Positions 6,091 to 15,246 of a stretch of 33,491 bases of DNA are shown in pieces. A program made the position numbers and the translations under genes. The notes beneath the pieces are model-generated. The model was not told where the DNA came from. It worked only from the letters and a program-made list of their open reading frames with translations, and searched no databases. Position 1 is the stretch's first letter. Every line of letters starts with the position of its first letter. The DNA comes from an uncultured Lachnospiraceae bacterium (GTDB lineage: Bacteria > Bacillota > Clostridia > Lachnospirales > Lachnospiraceae), in assembly GCA_947626775.1 (NCBI GenBank), contig CANQTL010000034.1, positions 1 through 33,491 on the forward strand, given 5' to 3'.

Positions 6091-7721
6091 TGTTTTCCTT
6101 TTCCTGAAAACAGGTTTTTCAGCCGGCCGAAGACAGTTTCTGCCGACTGTTCCGTTTTTCCGACCCTTGTTTGGGCGCCCTGATTTCCCGGCGCTTCTTG
6201 GTTCGTGTCCAGAGAAGAGAGGTATTGATACAGAGTATCGTCTCCGAATTTTTCCCGGAACGCTTTGGCATGTTCCAGAGCGTCCCGTCCCTGTTCGTCC
6301 CGATAATGAACGTCCGCACCGCTCCCAATCAGGAAACGGACGACTTCCGTCTCCCCGTACCACGCCGCTGACGACAGGGTTTCCGACAGCACCCTGGTCT
6401 TTTCTTTTTCCGGGATATACGGTATGAGCTTCTGCAGGATTTCGATCCGTTTCGCCAGATATTCCGGCCGCTTTTCCTGCCCCATGACCGCATGCTTCAT
6501 ATATGGCCCGATATCCGCAATCTCTCCCGCGCGGTCGAGCGCATATACGAGCACTTCGATATTCTGATTGCCGCAGGCGGGGATCAGAAGTTTTTCCCAG
6601 TTTTCCCGGGTGAGCGGCGTTTCGGTATTTATTTTTTCTATGTGGGCAATGATTTGTTCCGCGGACAGTTCGTCCGTATTGTGGCCGATATAGCGCTGCA
6701 GCTTTTTCAGTTCGTCCTCGGACAGGCCGCTTGAGGCGGTACTGTTTTCCGGTGCGTCCTCCTGTTCGCGGAGTGTGCCGGGCGCGGCGCCCAGCAGTTC
6801 TTCCATCATCCCGTCGACGTCCAGATACCACGCTTTCTTCTCGGCATTGGACAGATGAGGGTTGTCCGACCCCAGATATTTTTGATAGATGCGCGTGACC
6901 GGCACGGGCTTTTTCAGGATGGCATTGAGTTCGGTAAGAGGCGCTTCATAGGAGACGCACAGCTCGTCCGGCAGCTGCTCCTGCGCAAGCAGCCACCTGG
7001 CATAGCCTTGGGAAAAATTCTTGTCGTCCGGCCAGGTGACGGCGGCGAATTCCTCCGCTGTCCAGAAGCGTCTGGCCAGCATCAGCAGTCCGTAGGCGTT
7101 CTGGCACTGCATTTTCCTATATGGTGCGATATCGGCCCTGTGAAAGCCGGTGCACAGATTCTTCAGGCTTTCCGAGAGGCGGTCGCTGTCATGGTACAGG
7201 ATAGCTAACAGGCAGGAGACGACCGCGCGCTCCCAGACGGCTTTTTTGGACGTCGTGAATTTTTCCGCCTTCGCCGTGATCTGTTCCTGCGCATAGACTG
7301 TTTTGTCCCCGGTATTGTACAGCAGACACAGCAGAACGTTGGCGCCGTGTATGTACATCGGATAGCCGTTTGCGGCAGGCGGCAGTCCTTCCGGCAGGAC
7401 CCGGTAGAGATTGTCCGCATCCGCGCAGGCCAGGAGATCGAGCAGCGGCCACAGGCGGTCGCAGTGGTCATAGCCGCTTCTCGACGGCAGGAGCGTAATT
7501 TTGGCGATATGATAGAAAATGCGCTGTAATCCGGCGTGATCTTCTTCCTTTACGGCCTGCGCAAGCGCCTTCTCATAGAGCGCCTGCCGGCAGGGATTGC
7601 CGGAAAGCGCGTTTAGAAGGCGTTTAAAATAGCCGGGACTTCCCTCGGGGCAGGACTTCCCGGCGGAGGCGGCGCTTTCCCTGAGAGATTGCATGTATTG
7701 ATCCAGTTCCGTGTCTGTCAT
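6087..7721 (-). CDS. Protein with C-terminal ankyrin repeats
   Basis: The protein is 544 residues from the ATG at 7721, which follows AGGAGG; a longer frame upstream lacks a ribosome-binding site. Most of it is helical and Leu/Ala-rich, reminiscent of helical-repeat scaffolds. Residues about 450-500 contain an ankyrin unit (AAWYGETEVVRFLIGSGADV, then a DEQGRDALEHA-type start of the next repeat). The last 45 residues are polar and probably disordered. No signal peptide or membrane helix is visible, so it is predicted cytosolic and involved in protein binding. The partner is unknown. The following small gene starts on its stop codon, so the two products may act together. It is transcribed divergently from the glycan locus from the promoter at 7741-7769. 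Confidence 0.7.
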   Translation of the reverse strand: MTDTELDQYMQSLRESAASAGKSCPEGSPGYFKRLLNALSGNPCRQALYEKALAQAVKEEDHAGLQRIFYHIAKITLLPSRSGYDHCDRLWPLLDLLACADADNLYRVLPEGLPPAANGYPMYIHGANVLLCLLYNTGDKTVYAQEQITAKAEKFTTSKKAVWERAVVSCLLAILYHDSDRLSESLKNLCTGFHRADIAPYRKMQCQNAYGLLMLARRFWTAEEFAAVTWPDDKNFSQGYARWLLAQEQLPDELCVSYEAPLTELNAILKKPVPVTRIYQKYLGSDNPHLSNAEKKAWYLDVDGMMEELLGAAPGTLREQEDAPENSTASSGLSEDELKKLQRYIGHNTDELSAEQIIAHIEKINTETPLTRENWEKLLIPACGNQNIEVLVYALDRAGEIADIGPYMKHAVMGQEKRPEYLAKRIEILQKLIPYIPEKEKTRVLSETLSSAAWYGETEVVRFLIGSGADVHYRDEQGRDALEHAKAFREKFGDDTLYQYLSSLDTNQEAPGNQGAQTRVGKTEQSAETVFGRLKNLFSGKGKH

Positions 7722-7740
7722 GGAGATCCTCCTTTTGTCC

Positions 7741-7769
7741 AGTATAACACAGGATATGCCGGTTTGTAA
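7741..7769 (-). promoter_or_regulatory. Promoter of the ankyrin gene
   Basis: On the minus strand, -35 TTACAA (7764-7769), a 17-base spacer and -10 TATACT (7741-7746) preceded by TGT form an extended -10 promoter. It resembles the TGT-TATACT element at 110-118. Confidence 0.5.
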
Positions 7770-7837
7770 GGCGCAAAACAAATGAGAGGGAAATCAAACC
7801 GGTCCTCATGGGATATGCGTGAAATCAGAACATCCTA

Positions 7838-7866
7838 TGGACTTTTGAGGGCGAATTGGCTATAAT
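7838..7866 (+). promoter_or_regulatory. Promoter of the surface-glycan locus
   Basis: A consensus -10 TATAAT (7861-7866) lies 17 bases after TGGACT (7838-7843, 4/6 match to TTGACA). This places the transcription start near 7873 and rules out the TTG and ATG codons at 7856-7865 as starts of the next gene. Confidence 0.6.
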
Positions 7867-7906
7867 GCGTTTATGGGAGAATTGGTTTACAGACGAGGCT
7901 GTGGCG

Positions 7907-9034
7907 ATGGAACGTTATGACAGGATCATTATAGGCGCGGGACTGTACGGGTTGTATGCGGCTCTTTTTTGCAGTATAAGAGGGCAGAGCGTACTCGTGC
8001 TGGAGTGCGATCCTGCGCCGTTTCGGCGCGCGACTTACATCAATCAGGCGCGCGTTCATCAGGGCTATCATTATCCCAGATCCATCTCGACCGCGATGAG
8101 GTCGGCTGGTTATTTTGAGAGATTTAACAGGGATTATGATTTTTGCATCAACAGAGAGTTTGAACAGATCTACGCCACGTCCGAGAGCTATTCCTGGTCG
8201 AGCGGCGAGCAGTTTCAGGAGTTCTGCAGGGCGGCCTCCATTCCGTGTGAGGAGCTGCAGCCGTCCAGGTTCTTTAAGGGCCGCATGTGCGACGGCGCGT
8301 TCCTGACGAGAGAATATACGTATGATGCGATGCTGCTCAGAGATTATTTTCTGGAACGGCTGGCCGCCTGTCAGAATGCCGTGATCCGGTACGGCGCAGC
8401 CGTCAGCCGCATTGAGAAGCAGCAGGACGCGTATGAGGTGTACGCCGGGGAGAGCGTATACAGAACCGGGTTCCTTCTCAACGCGGCGTATGCGGGGACC
8501 AATCAGATTCTGGACATGGCGGGATATGAGAAGTTCGGAATCAAGTACGAGCTGTGCGAGATTATACTCTGCGATGCGGGCGAGAAGCTGAAGCCCTACG
8601 GCTTTACTGTGATGGACGGGCCTTTCTTCTCTATTATGCCGTTTGGCAGGACGGGGCTGCATTCTCTTACCTCGGTTACGTTTACGCCGCACACGACGAG
8701 TTTCGCCGATGTGCCGACTTTCGCCTGTCAGGAGAGGAGCGGCGGGTACTGTTCGCCGGCGAGACTCGGGAACTGCAACGACTGTCCGGCAAAGCCGGAT
8801 ACGGCCTATCCGTATATGGCGAATCTGGCGAAGAAATATCTGAGGGAGGAATTTGATTTCTCGTACAGGAGGTCGCTGTTCTCCATGAAGCCGATCCTGA
8901 AGAGTTCGGAGATAGATGATTCCAGACCCACGGTGATCAGAACTTACTCCAAAAATCCTACATTTGTCGGCGTTCTTTCCGGCAAGATAAACACAGTATA
9001 CGATCTTGACGAGGTTCTCGAAGATGGCGAATAA
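7907..9034 (+). CDS. FAD-dependent oxidoreductase of the glycan locus
   Basis: The 375-residue protein starts with a classical dinucleotide-binding fold: the GAGLYG loop at residues 10-15 and an acidic strand end in VLVLECD. A conserved block reading NQARVHQGYHYPRS follows, typical of DAO/glycine-oxidase-like enzymes often found in polysaccharide clusters. A CNDC motif lies in the C-terminal third. It probably oxidises or rearranges a sugar or amino-acid-linked substrate in the cytosol. The exact substrate cannot be read. The ATG at 7907 is chosen because the promoter -10 lies at 7861-7866 and AGACGAGG is eight bases upstream. The next gene starts inside its last codons (9024), so the two are translationally coupled. 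Confidence 0.72.
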   Translation: MERYDRIIIGAGLYGLYAALFCSIRGQSVLVLECDPAPFRRATYINQARVHQGYHYPRSISTAMRSAGYFERFNRDYDFCINREFEQIYATSESYSWSSGEQFQEFCRAASIPCEELQPSRFFKGRMCDGAFLTREYTYDAMLLRDYFLERLAACQNAVIRYGAAVSRIEKQQDAYEVYAGESVYRTGFLLNAAYAGTNQILDMAGYEKFGIKYELCEIILCDAGEKLKPYGFTVMDGPFFSIMPFGRTGLHSLTSVTFTPHTTSFADVPTFACQERSGGYCSPARLGNCNDCPAKPDTAYPYMANLAKKYLREEFDFSYRRSLFSMKPILKSSEIDDSRPTVIRTYSKNPTFVGVLSGKINTVYDLDEVLEDGE

Positions 9035-9988
9035 AGAGAAAAATTTTGCTTCGGCGGTGATTTATGTTCATAATGCGGAGAACAGGATTGGTCAGTTTCT
9101 GCGGCTGGTCATGGAAGTGCTTGAGGAAAATTTCGAGTACGCGGAGATAATCTGCGTCAATGACAGCTCTGAGGACGGCAGTCTCGATGTGATCAGAAAG
9201 ATCGGCCAATCATCTGCCGCCGTCAGTGTCTCGGTGGTCAATATGAGCTGTTTCCACGGGCTGGAGGTCGCGATGAACGCGGGGGTCGATCTCTCCATAG
9301 GGGATTACGTCTTCGAGTTTGACAATACGGTCGCGGACTTTGACAGGAGCGAGATTATGGCGGTTTACCGCCGAGCTCTGGGGGGGGATACGACATCGTC
9401 AGCGCTGTTCCGGACCGCAGGGAGAGGCTGTCTTCGAAATTGTTCTATCGCGTATTTGACAGATTTGCGGACACGGCGTATCGGATGCACACGGAGAGTT
9501 TCCGCATACTCAGCAGACGGGTCATCAACCGCGTCGACTCGATGAACAGGACGGTTCCGTACCGCAAGGCGGTCTATGCGAAGCAGGGGCTCAGGACGGA
9601 TTCCATCCGCTATAGGACGGTCGGCGGCGCGACGGTCAGCCAGGACAGGCAGGAGCGGAAATACCGGGCGGGACTGGCGGTCGATTCGCTTCTGCTGTTC
9701 ACCGAGGTGGGCTACAGATTTTCCGTGACCATGACGGTGCTCATGATGGCGATGTCCGCTTTTATGATCGCCTATTCGGTCGTGGTCTTTGCGACAGCGA
9801 ATCCGGTCGCTGGCTGGACCACGACGATTCTGTTTTTGTCGGTGGCGTTTTTCGGGCTGTTCGGCATTCTGACGATCGTGATCAAGTATCTGCAGCTTCT
9901 CGTCCATCTCGTGTTCAGGAGAAAACACTACAGTTTTGAGGGAATTGAGAAACTTACGAAGACAGGGGAGGCGGGGGAAGACAGATGA
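9024..9988 (+). CDS. GtrB-like family 2 glycosyltransferase, out of frame at a poly-G tract
   Basis: The gene encodes a GT-A family 2 glycosyltransferase in two frames. Frame one (9024 to the tract at 9380-9387) carries the nucleotide-binding start (ASAVIYVHNAENRIG), VNDSSEDGS and a DxD-like FEFDNT. It then runs into nonsense and stops at 9545. The correct continuation (YDIVSAVPDRRERLS onward) is in another frame and runs to 9988 with two C-terminal membrane helices, as in polyprenyl-phosphate sugar transferases of the GtrB type. A tract of nine or six G bases instead of eight would restore about 321 residues, the normal family length. The gene overlaps the end of the FAD gene and shares ATGA with the SDR gene. 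It is read as switched off here rather than decayed, because both parts are otherwise intact. Confidence 0.8.
9380..9387 (+). repeat. Poly-G tract (G8) inside the GtrB-like gene
   Basis: Eight consecutive G bases lie exactly where the glycosyltransferase reading frame breaks. This length puts the gene out of frame. Nine or six G bases would put it in frame. Confidence 0.85.
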
Positions 9989-10911
9989 CAGCTCTGGTCG
10001 GTTATACCGGATTTGTGGGGAGCAATCTCTACGCGGCGGCGGGGAGCGCAATAGACGCCGTCTATCATTCCAGCAATATAGAGGAGGCTTACGGGACCAG
10101 GCCGGAACTTCTGATCTATGCCGGGCTGCGCGCGGAAAAATATCTGGCCAACCATGCGCCGGAAAAAGATATGGAACTGATCCTGCAGGCCGAGAATAAC
10201 ATTGCGGCGATCAACCCGAAACGTCTCGTTCTGATCTCGACAATCGATGTGTTTAAGACGCCTAAGGGCGTGGATGAGACGGCGGCGATCGATACGGAGG
10301 GACTGCACGCGTACGGGTACAACAGGTATCGGCTGGAACTCTGGGTGAGGGAGCATTATCCCGACGCGCTGATTGTGAGGCTCCCCGGGCTGTTCGGCAG
10401 AAATATCAAGAAAAATTTTATCTACGATTATCTCAATGTGATCCCGTTTATGCTGAAGGAAGCCAAGATGGACGAGCTGGCGGCGCGGGATCCTCAGCTC
10501 AGGGATTACTATGAGCGGCAGGACAATGGGTTCTACAGACTGAGAGCTGCGGACGCGGACCGGCGCCTTTTGAAGGAAAAATTTCAGCGGCTCGGCTTTT
10601 CCGCGCTGTATTTTACGGACAGCAGGAGCGTCTACCAGTTCTATAACCTGGCCGGTCTGTGGCGGGATATCAATACGGCGTTGGAGGCGGATATCCGGTT
10701 GTGGCATCCGGCTACGGAGCCGGTGTCGGCGGGGGAAGTATACCGGTATCTGACCGGGGAGGAGTTTGTGAATGAGCTGGAAGGCGTCCCCGCAGATTAC
10801 GATTACAGAACGGTCCACGCCGCTCTGTTTGGCGGACGGGACGGATATATAGCCGGCAGGGAACGGATATTGGCGGATATTAAGGAGTTTGTGGAACACA
10901 ATGGAGATTAG
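9985..10911 (+). CDS. NAD(P)-dependent SDR-type sugar epimerase/reductase
   Basis: The 308-residue protein opens with the extended-SDR cofactor loop GYTGFVG. It contains the strand VLISTIDVF and the catalytic region YGYNRYRLE, where Arg stands in the usual Lys position of YxxxK. LIVRLPGLFG is the typical substrate-domain strand. This makes it a nucleotide-sugar epimerase, dehydratase or reductase-like enzyme. The Lys to Arg change may alter or weaken activity. It starts at ATGA shared with the glycosyltransferase stop, and the next gene begins inside its last codons, so it lies in the middle of a coupled operon. Its product is presumably a sugar donor for the neighbouring transferases. The substrate is not deducible. 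Confidence 0.72.
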   Translation: MTALVGYTGFVGSNLYAAAGSAIDAVYHSSNIEEAYGTRPELLIYAGLRAEKYLANHAPEKDMELILQAENNIAAINPKRLVLISTIDVFKTPKGVDETAAIDTEGLHAYGYNRYRLELWVREHYPDALIVRLPGLFGRNIKKNFIYDYLNVIPFMLKEAKMDELAARDPQLRDYYERQDNGFYRLRAADADRRLLKEKFQRLGFSALYFTDSRSVYQFYNLAGLWRDINTALEADIRLWHPATEPVSAGEVYRYLTGEEFVNELEGVPADYDYRTVHAALFGGRDGYIAGRERILADIKEFVEHNGD

Positions 10912-13042
10912 ACGGAAAATCGGTTTGCTCGCAGGCACGCTTATCATGGTGATGGCGATCGTTGTCATCGGTCCTGTGGACGCGTTCACACATGGGTTTT
11001 ACTGTGACGAGATCGACTGCGGGCAGATTGCCGGGCAGGATTATCTCGGTACGGCGGATCTGTCCGGCGGCGCGTACGAGATGACCTTTTCGCCGCAGCG
11101 CCCGCATATGAACGGGTTTGAGATCTATCTGACGGGACAGCCGGACCACAATATCGGCACTCTGTGTCTGACCGTTCTGGATGCGCGGGGCGATACGGTT
11201 GACAGGATGCGCGTGGACTTGAACGGGGTTCGGGAAGCGAAATGGTACAAGGTGTATCTGAACACCGGCTTGAATCGGGGAGAACTGTATACCCTGCGTT
11301 TTGAGGCGGAAAACTGCATCGTGGTTCCCGGCCTGCAGAGAGTGGCCGCAGACTATCTGCCCGACGAGACGGTTTCCGGCGATATTCTGCTGTCGTATGC
11401 GTACGCGCAGTCTGTTTTTACGTTTCAGGAGAAAATTCTTCTCTCCATGTTTCTGATTGTGATATGGATGTTTGCCGGCGCGGCGTTTTTCGGCGCGGCC
11501 CGCAGAAAAGTTCTGCGCTCGGTGGCAGCCGTGATTTTTATGATTTCCGTGCTGTCATGGAACTATATGTACAATTCCATGGATGTGCAGAACACCGCCT
11601 TTGACGGTTTCCAGGCGGACAGCGAGACTCTGGTCTCCGGGATGATCTATGCCGAGCGGGCCGGCGTTTCCTTTGTGGGAGAGGACGAGCAGGGATACGG
11701 CCTGGGAGTGTTTTATGATCTGCGGGGCAAGTTCGACACCTACGATCTGGAAGACATCGGCTATACCACGGACGAAGAGTGGGTGGAGGGATATTCCAGG
11801 ACGGAGCCGGCCCTGATCGTCGGCAGCAATGCGGCCAGCTACAGCGCCGCCGTCGAGGGAAATTATGTGGAGTTTGAGAATGGGGAGAGATTTCAGATCA
11901 CCGGCGTGCAGGAGAGCGGCGGCAAGCTCATCGTTCATCTGGATACGGAACAGATTCTGACGCCGGCTAAATACGGCAGCCTGGGAGAGATCAGGTTCTG
12001 TGACGCCGGGCTCAGGCCGCTGGATTCCTGCAGGATCGAGGCCTATAAGAGCCAGTACGGTCTGCAGGGGAGAGTGTTCAGAAAGCTGGCCCGCGGTCTG
12101 GACGAAGAGCAGGCGATAGACGATCTGCGTCTGCTGTGCAGCCTTGCCGCGGCGGCGGTTTTTGTGCTGATTACGCTGTTGGTCGCCGCGCGGTATAACA
12201 GACTGATGGCGGGGTGCTTCTTCGTGACCTTCTGGCTGTCCCCGTGGATCGTAAATTTCGCCAGGAATCTGTACTGGGTGGAATTTACCTGGTTCCTTCC
12301 GATGGCGATCGGCCTGTTCTGCGCATGGCGCGTCCATGACAGGAAGTGCCGGCTGTTCAGCTATGTGCTGCTATTTTGCGCAATCTTCGGGAAATGTCTG
12401 TGCGGCTATGAATATATCACGACGATTATGCTGGGCGGCGTCGCTTTTCTTCTGGCGGATCTGTTCTGCGCCTGCGCCGGGAAGGACAGCCATAGGGGAA
12501 AACTGCTGTTCAGGACCGTGATCGTGTTCGGCTGCGTCTCCCTGGCCGGTTTCTTCGCGGCGGTCTGCGTCCATGCGCTGATCAGGGGAGAGGGAAGTAT
12601 CGCCGCGGGCGTCAGGAGCATCTTTGAGCAGGACGTTCTGAGAAGAACCGCCGGCGGCGATCTGAACGTGATCGAGCAGAGTCTGTGGCCCACGCTCAAC
12701 GCCTCCGTCTGGGAAACGGTGTGCCGATACTTCCGCTTCGGGACGGAGGTGCTGCCGGGAATCGCCGGGAATCTGTTCCCGCTGCTTGTCCTGACGCCGC
12801 TGTGTATCTTCTGCCATGAGTTCAGGGCGAAGAGGCATATACCGGAGTCCGCGGTTCTGTATGCGGTGTTTTTCGTCGCATCGCTGTCCTGGTTCTGCCT
12901 GGCGAAGGCGCACTCGTATGAGCATACGCACCTCAACTATGTGCTGTGGTATTTCGGCTATGTGCAGATTTGTCTGTATACGATTGTGGACAAAGCGGCG
13001 GGCGTGATTATGAGAAACGAAAGCGGCAGACGGGCGGGCTGA
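10901..13042 (+). CDS. Large multipass membrane protein with N-terminal ectodomain
   Basis: The 713-residue protein has a first membrane helix near residues 8-26. A beta-sandwich-like ectodomain follows (about 30-160, including NGFEIYLTGQPDHNIGTLCL and WYKVYLN). Then come two helices, another soluble segment (about 215-395) and some eight further helices (for example FVLITLLVAARY and SLSWFCLAKAHS). The layout matches membrane glycosyltransferases that use polyprenyl-linked sugars (GT-C-like) without a motif that I can name. I prefer the ATG at 10901, with AAGGAG upstream, to a TTG at 10889. It overlaps the SDR gene by 11 bases. Its ectodomain resembles that in the protein at 15247, so both may handle the same surface glycan. 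Confidence 0.68.
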   Translation: MEIRRKIGLLAGTLIMVMAIVVIGPVDAFTHGFYCDEIDCGQIAGQDYLGTADLSGGAYEMTFSPQRPHMNGFEIYLTGQPDHNIGTLCLTVLDARGDTVDRMRVDLNGVREAKWYKVYLNTGLNRGELYTLRFEAENCIVVPGLQRVAADYLPDETVSGDILLSYAYAQSVFTFQEKILLSMFLIVIWMFAGAAFFGAARRKVLRSVAAVIFMISVLSWNYMYNSMDVQNTAFDGFQADSETLVSGMIYAERAGVSFVGEDEQGYGLGVFYDLRGKFDTYDLEDIGYTTDEEWVEGYSRTEPALIVGSNAASYSAAVEGNYVEFENGERFQITGVQESGGKLIVHLDTEQILTPAKYGSLGEIRFCDAGLRPLDSCRIEAYKSQYGLQGRVFRKLARGLDEEQAIDDLRLLCSLAAAAVFVLITLLVAARYNRLMAGCFFVTFWLSPWIVNFARNLYWVEFTWFLPMAIGLFCAWRVHDRKCRLFSYVLLFCAIFGKCLCGYEYITTIMLGGVAFLLADLFCACAGKDSHRGKLLFRTVIVFGCVSLAGFFAAVCVHALIRGEGSIAAGVRSIFEQDVLRRTAGGDLNVIEQSLWPTLNASVWETVCRYFRFGTEVLPGIAGNLFPLLVLTPLCIFCHEFRAKRHIPESAVLYAVFFVASLSWFCLAKAHSYEHTHLNYVLWYFGYVQICLYTIVDKAAGVIMRNESGRRAG

Positions 13043-13089
13043 CCGGTCGGCGCAGCCGGATACCGCGGCGGATATAGGAGTTTACTGAG

Positions 13090-15231
13090 ATGTATCGTGT
13101 AAAGAACGTATGGAACAGGATGGTCAGAGCAGTAGAGGGGGGGGGCAGAGGATCGGTTTATCTGAACTGGCTGTCCGAAAACAGAGGACTGCTGCTCTTC
13201 TGTGCGCTGATTTCGGTATTTATGTGCGTTTTGACATATCCCGGGATCATGTATTCGGATTCTTACACCCGTATCAATCTGACCCGGAATCTCGGACTGT
13301 CCCTTCATGCTTTTTTTGCGGGTGACGCGAAGCTGAAAACGGTCAGCTCATGGATCACAATCGTTCCGTCTTTTTTGATTCTGTTGTCGCAGAAGATGAC
13401 GGGCAGTGTCGCGCTGTACACCTTTGCCCAGTGTTTTCTGCTGTTTTTGACTTCCTATGCGTTTGGGACGGCCATAACCGGACGCGGACACCGGAGATGG
13501 AATGCGGTATGGATCACGCTGTCGCCTGTGCTGTGGGCTTATGGCATATATTATGAGGCAGGCGTAGGCTGTGCGGCTGCGATCATGTGTATTCTGCTGC
13601 TTGTGTGGAAATGGGATGGACTTACCGGCAGATTTGACCGGGCGCTTACCGCGATTCTTCTGGCTGTTGCCTCTTTTCTGTGTTTTGGATACCGGGCGAA
13701 TGCTTTTACCATCCTTCCGGCTCTGCTGCTGATCATTGTTCTGCGGGAGAAGAAGGCGCTGGGCCGCATGGCGCTGGCGGCGTCTGTATTGCTGGGGTTC
13801 GTATTTACGGCGCTGGTTCCCAGACTGATGAATATAGACACGATGGCTTCCTATGCCGGGGGACTGGTCTGGGAGACGGTTTCTGTCATACAGACGATGG
13901 AGGAAGATAAGCGGCAGGACTATACAGATTATCTGGACGATGTTTTTGGCGAGGGCACGACCGCGGAGGCTTTACGGCGCAATACCTATCTGGAGGACAC
14001 CTCCAGCATCAATGATATCTGGTGGGGCTATCCGTTCGCGTCGGCAGTCGTATCCGATACCGAAAATACGAAAGTGGTTCTGAACAGGTATTTCGGATTA
14101 ATGCTGCGGGAACCCCGGACGTACTTGAAGGTAAAATGGGAGTTTATATCGCGTACGCTTGGCATAAGCCGGCCGCTGGAGATGCTTGTATACGACTATA
14201 ACACGGAAGGCAGAATGGGACAGTATGGATTTAACGACAGTCTTCAGAGACAAAACGCCGTCAACCTGTTCCTGGCCTATATGGACTATATGAAAGTTTT
14301 CCGAATGCCCTGGCTCCTGTTCCTGACGGCTTTTCTGCTGATCCTGATATGGAGATTTAAGTTTTACGGACGAAAAGAGCCCGTCAATCTGTATGAGGCG
14401 GCGTTTGGCGTGGCCTGTTTCTATTACGGGGCTTATATGCTGGATACGCAGTCTTTTGAGTTCCGGTACTTTTTCCCGTCGTGGCTGCTGCTGGTGATGA
14501 TTGTGATTTCCGTGACCGGCGACATGCTGCTTGGCGATTCAGGGCGCAGAAAGACAGTATTTGCGGTATTTTCTCTTATGGCGCTCGTGTGCGCCGCGGG
14601 AACGTACGGAACATATACGAGGGATGGCGACGAAGCCCTGCGAAACTGTGCAAAACAGGGGACGCTGGTATATGAAGACGAGAAGCACCATGTCTATTTC
14701 CGGGATGGAAAATTATATTTTATTGCAGACATCGGGGCGGATATGGAATACCCGTACTTTTTGTACTTTTATTCCGTGGACGGGGACAGACTGGACAAAG
14801 ACTTTTCGTTTCGTGACAGTGAGCTTGCCACATCATTTTGGAAGGCCGATATAGCGGTGGAGGATATCATGGCGGATCAGCCGATCGGGGCGGTCAGGTT
14901 CGGACAGTATTATGGGGAGACGGAACTCTGGGCGGCGGAGCAGATCCCCGTCCTGAATTTCATGAGCTGTCCGGAGACGCTGTATGTATCGGAGCATAGC
15001 GGCGATGGATGGACGCGGGGGTACAGCGATGCGGAGAACTGTTTCCTGACCAGCGAGATCGGCGTATATCACTATCTCCTGATCGGCAAAACGATAGAAG
15101 ACGGCGAGGGAAACGTCTATCGGATCACAGATGTTGCGGAGGATGAGGGATATTTGCGGGTATATACGGACGCTGCGGTCCGAAATACGGATGCCCGGGT
15201 ATTTCAGGTGACGGAGGAGGGAGTATTTTGA
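13090..15231 (+). CDS. DUF6020-like multipass membrane protein with 5-prime poly-G tract (in frame)
   Basis: The 713-residue protein has about twelve membrane helices. The segment TYPGIMYSDSYTRI just after the first helix is the acidic loop seen in DUF6020/GT-C-like membrane proteins. A soluble extracellular domain of about 200 residues forms the C-terminus (from about residue 510). A run of nine G bases encodes three glycines at codons 16-19, just before the first helix. Nine G bases keep the gene open. Ten would stop it at 13325 and eight would stop it within a few codons of the tract. The ATG at 13090 follows TAGGAG. The protein probably transfers or ligates a sugar on the outer face of the membrane. 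Its expression is predicted to be phase-variable. Confidence 0.72.
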   Translation: MYRVKNVWNRMVRAVEGGGRGSVYLNWLSENRGLLLFCALISVFMCVLTYPGIMYSDSYTRINLTRNLGLSLHAFFAGDAKLKTVSSWITIVPSFLILLSQKMTGSVALYTFAQCFLLFLTSYAFGTAITGRGHRRWNAVWITLSPVLWAYGIYYEAGVGCAAAIMCILLLVWKWDGLTGRFDRALTAILLAVASFLCFGYRANAFTILPALLLIIVLREKKALGRMALAASVLLGFVFTALVPRLMNIDTMASYAGGLVWETVSVIQTMEEDKRQDYTDYLDDVFGEGTTAEALRRNTYLEDTSSINDIWWGYPFASAVVSDTENTKVVLNRYFGLMLREPRTYLKVKWEFISRTLGISRPLEMLVYDYNTEGRMGQYGFNDSLQRQNAVNLFLAYMDYMKVFRMPWLLFLTAFLLILIWRFKFYGRKEPVNLYEAAFGVACFYYGAYMLDTQSFEFRYFFPSWLLLVMIVISVTGDMLLGDSGRRKTVFAVFSLMALVCAAGTYGTYTRDGDEALRNCAKQGTLVYEDEKHHVYFRDGKLYFIADIGADMEYPYFLYFYSVDGDRLDKDFSFRDSELATSFWKADIAVEDIMADQPIGAVRFGQYYGETELWAAEQIPVLNFMSCPETLYVSEHSGDGWTRGYSDAENCFLTSEIGVYHYLLIGKTIEDGEGNVYRITDVAEDEGYLRVYTDAAVRNTDARVFQVTEEGVF
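13137..13145 (+). repeat. Poly-G tract (G9) near the 5-prime end of the DUF6020-like gene
   Basis: Nine consecutive G bases lie 47 bases into the gene, in the soluble N-terminus. At this length the reading frame is open; a change of one base in either direction truncates the protein early. Confidence 0.85.
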
Positions 15232-15246
15232 ACGGAGGGAACAGGA

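Noticed and set aside
5824..6831. Long minus-strand frame of 335 codons overlapping the ankyrin gene
   Set aside because: Its first two thirds are out of frame with the ankyrin protein and Arg/Gly-rich; only the last 88 codons are coding, and those are annotated from the TTG at 6090.
12371..12936. Overlapping minus-strand frames opposite the membrane protein at 10901-13042
   Set aside because: The compositions are typical shadows and they cover a coding region with clear membrane helices on the plus strand.
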